Positions 55,071-63,896 of a stretch of 64,000 nt of DNA are shown here, one piece after another (within the stretch, counting starts at the first letter, position 1; every line of letters starts with the position of its first letter). This stretch comes from Thiopseudomonas denitrificans. GTDB taxonomy: Bacteria > Pseudomonadota > Gammaproteobacteria > Pseudomonadales > Pseudomonadaceae. The stretch covers positions 42,346-106,345 of the forward strand of contig NZ_LNJZ01000008.1 in the NCBI RefSeq assembly GCF_002866065.1. The letters run 5' to 3'. The position numbers and the translations under genes are program-made. Below the pieces are notes generated by a model that saw nothing but the letters and a program-made list of their open reading frames with translations, was not told where the DNA came from and did not search any database.

Positions 55071-55887
55071 AGGTTTTTTGCCTGTCGGTGTGTGGCAGAG
55101 CCGGCGGAACACTACGTAACGCTGCGCTGCCACGATCGCCTGCGGCGCTCATGGCGCTAAGGCGTTACTCCGGTTCCCCCGACTCTGCAATACACCTTGG
55201 CGTTGGGGGAGAGAGGGTCCGGCTACGCCGGACTGCTGACGCAGTGTTTAGGGCTGACTCCGATGCTGGACGTACTAGCGACAGCAGCCCGGCGTAGCCG
55301 GGCCACCCCCCCACAAAAACGGCAACGTGTATCCGCTGGCGGGGCGAGGCCGCTGCAAAGCATCAGCAACAGGCTCGAAGCTGGCTTCGGGACTGGCAGC
55401 GCAGCTTTGCGAAGCGCCTCGCTCCGCCGGTAACACTGCAGCCAAAAACCACACAGCGACAGCAGCCCGACACAGTCGGGCCACTCCCCCTACAAACGGC
55501 AAGGTGTATCCGCTGGCGGGGCGAGGCCGCAGCAAAGCATCAGCAACAGGCTCGAAGCTTGCTTCGGGACTGGCAGCGCAGCTTTGCGAAGCGCCTCGCT
55601 CCGCCGGTAACACTGCAGCCAAAAACCACACAGCGACAGCAGCCCGACACAGTCGGGCCACTCCCCCTACAAACGGCAAGGTGTATCCGCTGGCGGGGCG
55701 AGGCCGCAGCAAAGCATCAGCAACAGGCTCGAAGCTTGCTTCGGGACTGGCAGCGTAGCTTTGCGAAGCGCCTTACCCCGCCAGCTACACTGCAACCAAG
55801 AACCAAACACCCCCACCAGCAACACCGCAGCCAAAAACTCCCACACAAGCAGCACGCAATGCAGACAACTGGATAACGCCGCAAAAC
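55071..55887. repeat. ~177-bp tandem repeat array between rdgB and hemW
   Basis: The marker AGCGACAGCAG occurs at 55277, 55455 and 55632, a period of 177-178 bp. The first unit is more diverged and the third degenerates after about 55760. Each unit has a GCCCGAC-ACA-GTCGGGC type hairpin and a GC-rich block (CTGGCGGGGCGAGGCCGC). Upstream (55071-55276) are other short palindromes such as TCCGGC-TAC-GCCGGA. Long frames on both strands follow the repeat period and are not convincing genes. Confidence 0.88.
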
Positions 55888-57069
55888 ATGAACCAGCTAT
55901 TGACCTCCGACAGCCGCCGCCCCCTGCCCGACCTACCGCCCCTGGCGCTATATGTGCATATTCCCTGGTGCATCCGCAAATGCCCTTACTGCGACTTCAA
56001 CTCGCACAAGGCACCGTCCAGCCTGCCGGAACAGGCCTATGTCGATGCGCTGCTGCTGGATCTGAAGCAGGATCTGCCACTGGCGGCCGGCCGGCCGCTG
56101 ACCTCTATTTTCATCGGCGGCGGTACACCCAGCCTGTTTTCGGCCGAGGCACTCAAGTGTTTGCTGGATGGCATTCAGGCCCGCATCGGCTGGCAGCCGG
56201 ATATCGAGATCACGCTGGAAGCCAACCCCGGTACCTTCGAGCAGGACAAGTTTTCCGCCTACCGTGAACTGGGTATCAACCGGCTGTCGATCGGCGTGCA
56301 GAGCTTCAACAGCCAGCACCTGCAACAGCTGGGCCGGGTACATGACGGTGATGAAGCCCTGCGCGCAGCACAGATTGCCCGGCAGGCCGGTTTTGAACGC
56401 ATCAACCTGGACCTGATGCACGGGTTGCCGGACCAGACTCCGGCGCAGGCCATGAGTGATCTGCAGCAGGCGCTGGAGCTCGATCCGGGTCATGTCTCCT
56501 GGTATCAGCTGACCATCGAACCCAACACGGTTTACTGGAGCAAGCCGCCACAGCTGCCGGAAGACGACTGCCTGTGGGATATCCAGGAGCAGGGCCAAGC
56601 CTTGCTGGCCAGTCATGGCTACCGTCAGTATGAGGTTTCCGCTTATGCACGGGACGGTCAGCAGGCACGACACAACCTGAATTACTGGCAGTTTGGTGAT
56701 TTTCTCGGTATTGGTGCCGGCGCCCACGGCAAGGTCAGCCACGCCGATGGCCGCATCGAGCGCTACTGGAAAACCCGTCAGCCGGACGACTACCTGCGTG
56801 ACGGCAAGCCAAAACTGGCTGGCCGGCAGCTGCTGGGCAACGACGAGCTGCCATTCGAGTTTCTGATGAATGCATTGCGCCTGACGGCAGGTGTTCCGGT
56901 CGGGTTGTTTGCCGAGCGTACCGGCTTGCCGCTGGAGGTCCTGCAGCAGGCCAGATTGCAGGCACAGCAGCGCGGTTTGCTGTCTGCCGACCCGCAGCGC
57001 CTGGCTGCTACCGCACACGGTCAGCTGTTCCTGAATGATCTGTTGCAGATGTTTCTGGGAACGGATTGA
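55888..57069 (+). CDS. hemW: Heme chaperone HemW (radical-SAM, HemN-like)
   Basis: This 393-residue radical-SAM protein was once annotated as a coproporphyrinogen oxidase but acts as a heme-transfer chaperone in characterised cases. The cluster motif C-x3-C-x2-C (CIRKCPYC, followed by DFNSH) identifies HemW and lacks the extra cysteine of HemN. FIGGGTPSLF, EANPGTFEQDK, RLSIGVQSF and GIGAGAHGKV are family motifs. No strong ribosome site precedes the ATG. Confidence 0.94.
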   Translation: MNQLLTSDSRRPLPDLPPLALYVHIPWCIRKCPYCDFNSHKAPSSLPEQAYVDALLLDLKQDLPLAAGRPLTSIFIGGGTPSLFSAEALKCLLDGIQARIGWQPDIEITLEANPGTFEQDKFSAYRELGINRLSIGVQSFNSQHLQQLGRVHDGDEALRAAQIARQAGFERINLDLMHGLPDQTPAQAMSDLQQALELDPGHVSWYQLTIEPNTVYWSKPPQLPEDDCLWDIQEQGQALLASHGYRQYEVSAYARDGQQARHNLNYWQFGDFLGIGAGAHGKVSHADGRIERYWKTRQPDDYLRDGKPKLAGRQLLGNDELPFEFLMNALRLTAGVPVGLFAERTGLPLEVLQQARLQAQQRGLLSADPQRLAATAHGQLFLNDLLQMFLGTD

Positions 57070-57163
57070 GGGCTTTGCCCTACAGGCGCTGATGCTGCAA
57101 AATCTGCATCGCTTTTAGTACCCTGCCATCTGCAACTATGCGCTTTTGATAGCTCACGACCCT

Positions 57164-57233
57164 GTGCGAATAAGTTCGCACCTACAAAAGCGCTGTGCAG
57201 CCTTTGCTGCTGTAGGTCCGGATTTATCCGGAC
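57164..57233. repeat. REP elements between hemW and DUF3392 gene
   Basis: A GTGCGAAT..TTCGCACCTAC element lies at 57164-57185 and a GTAGGTCCGGAT..ATCCGGAC element at 57212-57233. They are two different palindrome variants placed side by side in opposite orientation. The rest of 57070-57352 shows nothing else. Confidence 0.9.
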
Positions 57234-57352
57234 AAAGCGAAACCGCGCAAAGCTGCAATGCAATGCTGTAGCTTGATTAAAAAGACAAACAGGCTGGTTT
57301 AGCAACTTCAGACAGGCACCCAGCCAACTATGATTTTCACACAGGAGTTCCC

Positions 57353-57676
57353 ATGGATATGTTCACCGGCTGGATTGTCAGCCTGTCACAATGGTCACGC
57401 AGTCATCTGGGTGATATCAGCATGGCGCTGATGGCTTCCACGCTGGTGCTGTTCGGTCCGATCCTCAACGCATGGCTGCGCCGGCAGACCGGCACGCTGC
57501 ACTTCATCTTCCGTACGCTGATTTTCATTCTGGTGTGCGCGATCGGTTACGGGCTGGCCATGATCCATCTGACGCCCCTGATCAAGCAGGCACTGGCACA
57601 GCTCAACAATTACACCCTGGCCCCCGTTTTGCTGGTGCTGTTTGTGCTGATCGGCATTTTTGCCGACCGCCACTGA
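57353..57676 (+). CDS. DUF3392 membrane protein
   Basis: This 107-residue inner-membrane protein has three predicted helices (about 23-41, 52-72 and 87-104) and the DUF3392 motif LFGPILNAWLRRQTG. The function is unknown. It lies in the conserved hemW-trmB neighbourhood. CAGGAG precedes the ATG. Confidence 0.85.
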   Translation: MDMFTGWIVSLSQWSRSHLGDISMALMASTLVLFGPILNAWLRRQTGTLHFIFRTLIFILVCAIGYGLAMIHLTPLIKQALAQLNNYTLAPVLLVLFVLIGIFADRH

Positions 57677-57698
57677 ACAGGCTGCTGTCAGGCCGGTA

Positions 57699-58886
57699 CT
57701 ATTCCGGCATGACATGCACGCGGTTCTGTCCTTCACGGCGAGCGCTGATCAGCAGTTGCTGGGCCTGCTTGAGCGTTTCAAGGGGGTCACTGCTGCCCGG
57801 CTGATAGGCTGCCACGCCGACGGAAATGGTCATGTGGCCGACTCCCTCGAACGCGCTGTCCTGTATTTTGCTGCGCAAGCGTTCGGCGATACGCTGGGCA
57901 ATCACGATCGGACACTGCGGCAGCAGCAGCAGGAACACTTCCTCGCCCATGCGTACGCTGATGTCCAGCTCGCGCGAATGCTGCAACAGCAGCCCGGCCA
58001 GATGTTTCAGGGCGAGGTTGCGCAGCGGCTCGGAGAAATGCTCGCGAATCTGTTCGTAATCATCCACGGCCAGTACCAATGCGGTAAAGCTGGTGCCGCC
58101 CAGGCTGATGTTGGTGACCAGCTCGGGCAGGATCTCTGGTGTGCTCAGGCCGGTGAGCGGGTCGATGCTGCTTGCATCGGGCATCGCTGACTGGGGGTCC
58201 AGCTGCCTGGCACCTTGCAGCAGGCCGCTCTGCAGTTCTGCCGCCTCCCGCGAGCTGGGTTGTACGGCACCGATCACGGCAATGCTTTCCGGCCTGTTGA
58301 GATTGCGCGCGCAGGCCGCCAGCAAGCGAAACGGCCGCGCCAGGCTGCCGCCTGCCAGCCACGCCAGCAACAGCAGCAGGCAACCGGCCGGCAGGATATA
58401 AACCAGCAGATCGGCAAAGGCTGGCTGCACTGCGGCTTGCCCAACGGAGGGGGTTTGCAGCATCAGCCGCCAGTCAGAGCCCGGCACGGCTGCAATGCTG
58501 ATCATTTGCCCGACGCCCTGGTCATCGGGCAGCAGGACCGTCTGCTCATGTTGCTGCAAAGCCAGCGCCCTTTCCTGTACTGCGGCCAGGCGTGCCCCGC
58601 CGGGAAGCACAACCTGCCCGCCCGGGCTGATGATCCAGGCCCGCTGGTGTTCATCCATGAGCAGGTCATCCAGCAGGCCGGCCCTTGGCCCCTGCTGCAG
58701 ACGCTGGCCCAGCTTGTCGGCGAGCTGCCTGGCAAACCCCTGCTGCCTGTGCAGGTCGTTATCCAGCAGCGCCTGCTGGTACAGGGAGCTGCCGGCCCAG
58801 AACATGTTGCCCGCAGCCACCAGCAAGCTGAGCAAGACCAGCAGAACCACCAGCTGCCGCAATCCGATCCGTGATAATACTGCCAT
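57699..58886 (-). CDS. Membrane protein with degenerate GGDEF domain
   Basis: This 395-residue protein has two membrane helices (about 10-30 and 163-183) enclosing a periplasmic sensor-like region of about 130 residues, then a GGDEF-type domain (about 240-395, from SSIDPLTGLST). The active-site motif reads RMGEEVF where active enzymes have R(Y/F)GG(D/E)EF. The second Gly and the following acidic residue are altered, so diguanylate cyclase activity is doubtful. Start 58886 (MAVLSRIG) is favoured over GTG 58901 by a GGAG site. It could be a c-di-GMP-independent signalling or scaffold protein. Confidence 0.82.
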   Translation of the reverse strand: MAVLSRIGLRQLVVLLVLLSLLVAAGNMFWAGSSLYQQALLDNDLHRQQGFARQLADKLGQRLQQGPRAGLLDDLLMDEHQRAWIISPGGQVVLPGGARLAAVQERALALQQHEQTVLLPDDQGVGQMISIAAVPGSDWRLMLQTPSVGQAAVQPAFADLLVYILPAGCLLLLLAWLAGGSLARPFRLLAACARNLNRPESIAVIGAVQPSSREAAELQSGLLQGARQLDPQSAMPDASSIDPLTGLSTPEILPELVTNISLGGTSFTALVLAVDDYEQIREHFSEPLRNLALKHLAGLLLQHSRELDISVRMGEEVFLLLLPQCPIVIAQRIAERLRSKIQDSAFEGVGHMTISVGVAAYQPGSSDPLETLKQAQQLLISARREGQNRVHVMPE

Positions 58887-58959
58887 TTCCTTGCTCTCCA
58901 CGATGTTCGTCAGGGTTGTATCATGCTGCCTGTAACCACTGGCGCTACCAATTGCCTGC

Positions 58960-59664
58960 TCAATCCCGGCGGGCGAACTTCAGGTCCCAGACACCATGTC
59001 CGAGGCGCTCGCCGCGCCGCTCGAACTTGGTGACCGGGCGTTCGGACGGACGCTCGACCCAGCTGTCAGAAGCCGACAGGTTGGTGTAGCCGGGAGCCTG
59101 CTGCATGACTTCAAGCATGTGCTCGGCATAGGGTTCCCAGTCGGTGGCCATGTGCAGTATGCCGCCCGGTTTGAGTTTTTGCCTGACCAGCGCGGCAAAG
59201 TTCTCGTTGACGATGCGCCGCTTGTGATGCCGGCTCTTGTGCCACGGATCGGGAAAATACAACAGTACCCGGTCAAGGCTGCTGTCTGCAATGCACTGAC
59301 GCAGGACATCCAGGGCGTCACAGCTGTACACCCGGACGTTATCCAGCTCCTGCTTCAACAGCCCGTTGAGCAACGCACCCACGCCTGGACGGTGCACTTC
59401 GACACCGATGAAGTCCTGGTCTGGTGCCGCGCCGGCCATTTCCAGCAGGGACTGGCCCATGCCGAAGCCGATCTCGAAGGTCAGCGGCGCAACGCGGCCA
59501 AACAGGCTGGCCGGATCAACCGGACCTGTTTCCAGCTCCAGCCCGAACCGGGGCCAGCCGTCATCCAGGCCGCGCTGCTGGCCGGGTGTCATGCGACCGG
59601 CGCGCATGACGAAGCTCTTGATTTCGCGGCGCTGGGGTGCTGCCGTCTGTACTGTATCGTTCAC
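58960..59664 (-). CDS. trmB: tRNA (guanine-N7-)-methyltransferase
   Basis: TrmB makes m7G46 in tRNA using SAM. The 234-residue product carries [15 protein letters not shown] (SAM site), [25 protein letters not shown] and the C-terminal [17 protein letters not shown] motif involved in tRNA binding. The start is GTG at 59664, one base from the thiG stop, so thiS-thiG-trmB is likely one operon, as I recall from P. aeruginosa. Confidence 0.96.
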   Translation of the reverse strand: MNDTVQTAAPQRREIKSFVMRAGRMTPGQQRGLDDGWPRFGLELETGPVDPASLFGRVAPLTFEIGFGMGQSLLEMAGAAPDQDFIGVEVHRPGVGALLNGLLKQELDNVRVYSCDALDVLRQCIADSSLDRVLLYFPDPWHKSRHHKRRIVNENFAALVRQKLKPGGILHMATDWEPYAEHMLEVMQQAPGYTNLSASDSWVERPSERPVTKFERRGERLGHGVWDLKFARRD

Positions 59665-59665
59665 G

Positions 59666-60457
59666 TCAAATCAGGCCTTGCAAGGGGGAGGAGGCGGTTG
59701 CGTACAGGCGTTTGGGCATGCGGCCGGCCAGGTAAGCCTGCCGGCCGGCAATGACGGCATGGCGCATCGCCTCGGCCATCAGCACTGGTTGTTGCGCATG
59801 GGCAATGGCGCTGTTCATCAGCACTGCGGCGCAGCCCATTTCCATGGCAATGGCGGCGTCCGAAGCGGTGCCGACACCGGCATCGACCAGAACAGGTACG
59901 CGGGCCTCTTCCAGAATGATTTTAAGGTTGTAGGGGTTGCAGATGCCCAGGCCGCTGCCAATCAGGCCGGCCAGCGGCATCACCGCGATGCAGCCGATGG
60001 CTTCCAGCTCGCGGGCAATGATGGGGTCGTCGCTGGTGTAGACCATGACGTCGAAGCCTTCATCGACCAGCGTGCGGGCTGCCTTGAGGGTTTCCACCAC
60101 GTTGGGGAACAGGGTCTTGTCGTCGGCGAGAATCTCCAGCTTGACCAGTGTGCGGCCGTCCAGCAGCTCGCGCGCCAGGCGGCAGGTGCGCACGGCGTCT
60201 TCGGCAGTATGGCAGCCGGCGGTATTGGGCAGGATGGTGTAGCGGTCCGGGCTGATGACATCGAGCAGGTTCGGTTCGCCGGCATTCTGGCCGATATTGG
60301 TGCGACGCACCGCCACGGTGACGATTTCGGCACCGGAGGCCTCGATCGCCTGTCGGGTTTCTTCCAGATCGCGGTATTTGCCGGTACCCACCAGCAGGCG
60401 GGATTGATAGGTTTTGCCGGCCAGCACGAAAGGCTGGTCAATGGGTGGCTGTGTCAT
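59666..60457 (-). CDS. thiG: Thiazole synthase
   Basis: ThiG forms the thiazole phosphate ring of thiamine from deoxyxylulose phosphate, dehydroglycine and ThiS-thiocarboxylate. The 263-residue TIM barrel has the Schiff-base lysine in LVKLEILAD and phosphate motifs [11 protein letters not shown] and [13 protein letters not shown]. The start at 60457 ([15 protein letters not shown]) has AAGGA upstream. thiS lies 58 bp upstream. Confidence 0.96.
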   Translation of the reverse strand: MTQPPIDQPFVLAGKTYQSRLLVGTGKYRDLEETRQAIEASGAEIVTVAVRRTNIGQNAGEPNLLDVISPDRYTILPNTAGCHTAEDAVRTCRLARELLDGRTLVKLEILADDKTLFPNVVETLKAARTLVDEGFDVMVYTSDDPIIARELEAIGCIAVMPLAGLIGSGLGICNPYNLKIILEEARVPVLVDAGVGTASDAAIAMEMGCAAVLMNSAIAHAQQPVLMAEAMRHAVIAGRQAYLAGRMPKRLYATASSPLQGLI

Positions 60458-60515
60458 GCAAGGATGTCCTTGGTTGGCGTGGAATAAGGGGTGGCGCGGC
60501 CAGGGCAGTCCGGCG

Positions 60516-60722
60516 TCAGCCGCCGCCGATGGCGTGCACGATTTCAACCCGGTCTTCGGTTTGCAGCCGGGTCTCGGCGTACTGGCTGCGCAGCACGATG
60601 TCGTGGTTCAGCTCCACCGCAATCCGCCGGTTATGCAGCCCGAGCTGTTGCACCAGGTGTCCGACCGTGTCGCCATCCGACAGGCTGAAAGGCTCGCCAT
60701 TCAAAATAATCTGTATATTCAT
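60516..60722 (-). CDS. thiS: Sulfur carrier protein ThiS
   Basis: This 68-residue ubiquitin-like sulfur carrier ends in the required Gly-Gly (HAIGGG). ThiF adenylates that C-terminus, which is then converted to the thiocarboxylate used by ThiG. It starts [14 protein letters not shown] at 60722; the frame extends 5' but without similarity. It is the first gene of the thiS-thiG-trmB run. Confidence 0.94.
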   Translation of the reverse strand: MNIQIILNGEPFSLSDGDTVGHLVQQLGLHNRRIAVELNHDIVLRSQYAETRLQTEDRVEIVHAIGGG

Positions 60723-60788
60723 TCTGCTCTCGAATCTGATATTTCCGGGCCCGTTTGCCGCCGGCGACACAGCCGGCTGCCAGCCGCT

Positions 60789-62855
60789 TCAATCACCGAA
60801 ACGCCCATATTTGTCCATCAGGGCCTCGGCAGTTACCGGCTTGCTGTACAGGTAGCCCTGGCCTTCATCGCAGCCCAGCCTGACCAGCAGCTGTTCCGTT
60901 TCTCGGGTCTCGACGCCTTCGGCCAGCACCTTGAGCTGCAGGCTGTGGCTCAGCTGGATGATGGTGCGCACGATAGTGGCATCGTCATTGCTGGTCTGCA
61001 TGTCCTGGATAAAGCTGCGATCGATCTTGATCTTGTCCAGCGGCAGGCGCTTCAGATAGGCCAGCGACGAATGCCCGGTGCCGAAATCGTCTATGGCGAT
61101 CGCCACGCCTAGCTTGCGCAGTGCCAGCAGTTTCTTGCGGGCGGTTTCCACATCCTGCATCAGGCTGGTTTCGGTGATCTCCAGTTCCAGCGCTCCGGGC
61201 GGAATGCGATGGGCGATCATGATCCGTTTGATGGCGCTTTCCAGCCCTTCATGGTGTAGCTGGACCGCCGACAGGTTGACTGCAATCCTGAAGTCGCGCC
61301 AGCCGATATCCAGCCAGTCACGCAGCTGCTCGCACGTTTGTTCCAGCACCCATTCGCCGATTTTGACAATGGCTCCGGTTTGCTCCGCCAGCGGGATAAA
61401 GGTTTCCGGCGAGACCAGATCACCGCTTCTGCGCTGCCAGCGCAACAGCACCTCGACGCCAACCACCTTGTTGCTGCCCAGCTCAATCTGCGGCTGATAC
61501 AGCAAATACAGCTCGCGGTTGGCCAGCGCATTGTCCAGGTCGGTCTCCATCTGGCGGCGCTGGCGCAGCTGCTGGTCAATGCTGGCGATATAGAACTGGT
61601 AGCGGTTGCGCCCGCCCATTTTTGACAGGCGCATGGTTTGTTCGGCTTTTTGCAACAGCAACTCGCTGGTCTGGGCATCACCGGGAAACAGGGTAATGCC
61701 GATGCTGGCACTGAGGCGGATGCTGACATCTGCCTGGCCGTCCTGCGGCACCTTGAACGGCTGGTGCAACAGGAACAGAACCTTTTGCGCCAGCACCGCG
61801 GCCTGGTACGAATTGTCCAGCCCGGAATGAATGAGGATGAACTGGTCGCCACCGAGCCGCGCAAAGCTGTCCAGTTCGGCCGACAGCTGGCTGTCAACCC
61901 GCTGGGCGAAAGACCTGAGAATCCAGTCGCCCAGCTGGAAGCTGTAGCGCTCGTTGATCGACTTGAAAGCGTCAAGCCCGATACACATGACGGCAACCGA
62001 CTTGTCGGTCTGGCGGGCACGGGTGAGAATGCCGTCGAGCTTGCCCTGCAGCCCCAGACGGTTGGGCAAGCCGGTAAGAAAATCGACATGGGACATGTGC
62101 AGCAGGCTTTCTTCTGCTTCTTCACGCAACTGGTTGACGTGTGCAATGGCCCGCAGCAGCTGATTGACCCGCTCTACCCACTGCCCCAGCTCATTGTGCC
62201 GGTGAGCCGGTGCGATACCGAGCTGATGCAGGCCCGGCCGCTCGGGGTCAATGTAGGTCATTTCTTCCAGCATGCCGGCCAACGGCCGGCTCAGCAGCCT
62301 GCGCAATACCAGGTGCAGGCTGGCCAGCAGCAACACCGTGCCCAGCAGGCCGACCAGCAGAATGACTCCCACCTCGCGCATGAAGCTGTTGGCGTAACCG
62401 GCAGTATCCAGAGTGACTTCGAGACGGCCCTGATAGGCTTCACCGGCCTCACCGCCCAGCTCCAGATAAAAATGCTGTTCGGCAGCAAACAGGCGGTCAG
62501 TCAGATAGCGTTCGGCTGAATAGCGCAGGGGCCGCAATTGTTCGGCCAGCGGCAGCTCTCCCGAGCGGCCCAGCCTGGCCGAACGGACGGCCTGGTGATG
62601 CAGCAGGCCGTTGACGACCTGCCGGGCCATGCCAGCATTGTTGTCCTGCAAGGCCTGTCGGGCTGGGCCGGCAAGCACTGCCAGCATCTGCTGACCCTCG
62701 TTGCGTATGCTGTCCCTGACCAAGGAGACGGAGTGCAGCACCTGTAGCAGGCTCATGAGGATGCCGATACCGACAGCCACCCATAGCGTCCGGCGCAGCA
62801 ATATGCCGGAAAGCCGGGTCTGGCGGGGTTTGGAGTCGGTTTGGCTGACAGTCAT
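60789..62855 (-). CDS. Membrane GGDEF-EAL protein (likely c-di-GMP phosphodiesterase)
   Basis: This 688-residue protein has membrane helices at about 24-44 and 163-185, a periplasmic region between them and a HAMP-like linker. The GGDEF domain (about 265-420) reads RLGGDQF, with the catalytic Glu replaced by Gln, so cyclase activity is unlikely. The EAL domain (about 435-685) has EVL in place of EAL (GVEVLLRW), a change tolerated by active enzymes such as RocR. ITETSLMQD, DDFGTGHSSL and KIDRSFI are intact, which suggests a phosphodiesterase. Start 62855 (MTVSQTDSKPRQ) is preferred to an upstream in-frame codon. Confidence 0.87.
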   Translation of the reverse strand: MTVSQTDSKPRQTRLSGILLRRTLWVAVGIGILMSLLQVLHSVSLVRDSIRNEGQQMLAVLAGPARQALQDNNAGMARQVVNGLLHHQAVRSARLGRSGELPLAEQLRPLRYSAERYLTDRLFAAEQHFYLELGGEAGEAYQGRLEVTLDTAGYANSFMREVGVILLVGLLGTVLLLASLHLVLRRLLSRPLAGMLEEMTYIDPERPGLHQLGIAPAHRHNELGQWVERVNQLLRAIAHVNQLREEAEESLLHMSHVDFLTGLPNRLGLQGKLDGILTRARQTDKSVAVMCIGLDAFKSINERYSFQLGDWILRSFAQRVDSQLSAELDSFARLGGDQFILIHSGLDNSYQAAVLAQKVLFLLHQPFKVPQDGQADVSIRLSASIGITLFPGDAQTSELLLQKAEQTMRLSKMGGRNRYQFYIASIDQQLRQRRQMETDLDNALANRELYLLYQPQIELGSNKVVGVEVLLRWQRRSGDLVSPETFIPLAEQTGAIVKIGEWVLEQTCEQLRDWLDIGWRDFRIAVNLSAVQLHHEGLESAIKRIMIAHRIPPGALELEITETSLMQDVETARKKLLALRKLGVAIAIDDFGTGHSSLAYLKRLPLDKIKIDRSFIQDMQTSNDDATIVRTIIQLSHSLQLKVLAEGVETRETEQLLVRLGCDEGQGYLYSKPVTAEALMDKYGRFGD

Positions 62856-62937
62856 GCAAGGCCCTGACGCATATACAGGTGACGGCAAAAATACTGTGGT
62901 GTTTCGTAATCAGACACATGCGGCACCCGGTGCCGCT

Positions 62938-62970
62938 TGTGCAGGGCCCGGCAACGCCGGACCCTGCACA
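62938..62970. terminator. GC-rich hairpin after sodB
   Basis: A 15-bp stem with one mismatch (62938-62952 with 62956-62970, arms TGTGCAGGG../..CCCTGCACA) starts 11 bp after the sodB stop. There is no T-run. A smaller CGGCACC-C-GGTGCCG palindrome is adjacent at 62921-62935. Confidence 0.65.
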
Positions 62971-62981
62971 GGAGAGGACTA

Positions 62982-63563
62982 TCAGCCGGCAAAGTTGGCG
63001 GCAACAAAGTCCCAGTTGACCAGGTTCCAGAATGCCTCGACGTACTTCGGACGGGCATTGCGGTAGTCGATGTAGTAGGCATGTTCCCACACGTCGCAGG
63101 TCAGCAGGGCCTTGTCTGCGGTGGTCAGCGGGCAGCCGGCACCGATGGTGCTGCTCAGGCCGACAGTGCCGTCAGGCTTCTTCACCAGCCAGGCCCAGCC
63201 GGAACCGAAGGTGCCGATGGCGGTTTTGGTGAATTCTTCCTTGAACTTGTCGAAGGAACCGAAAGCGGCATTGATGGCGTCAGCCAGTGCGCCGGTCGGC
63301 TCGCCGCCGCCGTTGGGGCTCAGGCAGTTCCAGTAGAAGGTGTGGTTCCATACCTGGGCCGCATTGTTGAAAACGCCGCCAGTGGAAGTCTTGATGATAT
63401 CTTCCAGGCTTTTGCCTTCAAACTCGGTGCCGGGCACCATGTTGTTCAGGTTGACTACGTAAGCGTTGTGGTGCTTGCCATGATGGTAGTCGAGGGTTTC
63501 TGCGGAAATATGTGGCTCAAGGGCGTTCTGCGCATAGGGCAGTGCTGGCAATTCAAAGGCCAT
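62982..63563 (-). CDS. sodB: Iron superoxide dismutase
   Basis: This 193-residue cytosolic Fe-SOD has metal ligands His27 ([11 protein letters not shown]), His74 ([10 protein letters not shown]), and Asp157/His161 ([11 protein letters not shown]). FGSGWAWLV and the Gln-for-iron context [10 protein letters not shown] follow the Fe-SOD rather than Mn-SOD pattern. AAGGAG precedes the ATG. Iron-dependent control is usual for sodB, but no clear Fur box was recognised upstream. Confidence 0.96.
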   Translation of the reverse strand: MAFELPALPYAQNALEPHISAETLDYHHGKHHNAYVVNLNNMVPGTEFEGKSLEDIIKTSTGGVFNNAAQVWNHTFYWNCLSPNGGGEPTGALADAINAAFGSFDKFKEEFTKTAIGTFGSGWAWLVKKPDGTVGLSSTIGAGCPLTTADKALLTCDVWEHAYYIDYRNARPKYVEAFWNLVNWDFVAANFAG

Positions 63564-63896
63564 GGTTATTCTCCTTTTGCATCATGCAGGGCTGTATGGG
63601 TGATTTATCAGGCATGTCTGTGCCTGTGCTTTTGTATGAAAATACCGTTACAGGGGTATTTTCCCGACTGACGAATACTATCACAAAGCGTGACTGTTGC
63701 CATGCACCCGCCAGTGCGCCAATGCTGTTGCCGACGATAAAATCACGAACCGCAAGCAGAGGCCATTTGCACCTTTTTCAGGCATTCCTCCGCGCCCGGG
63801 CTCCCGCTCGCCAGCGATGGCTGCGCCGGACAGCGCGTAACGCATAAAAAACCCCGGACAGAGCCTGGCCGGGGTTCTTGTGCATCACGTACCGGA
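63564..63896. other. Intergenic region upstream of sodB
   Basis: No gene is supported here; a 111-codon plus-strand frame overlaps sodB and lacks a ribosome site. An inverted repeat GAAAATACC / GGTATTTTC (63638-63663, 8-nt gap) lies about 75 bp upstream of the sodB start and could be an operator. The right end holds the terminator of the cytochrome c5 gene. Confidence 0.5.
63844..63876 (-). terminator. Intrinsic terminator of the cytochrome c5 gene
   Basis: On the minus strand the stem AACCCCGG/CCGGGGTT with an 11-nt loop is followed by TTTTTT. It starts about 20 bp after the stop codon. Confidence 0.88.

Noticed and set aside
55275..55758. Open frames on both strands through the 177-bp array
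   Set aside because: Both are periodic products of the tandem repeat and overlap each other. Neither has a ribosome-binding site.
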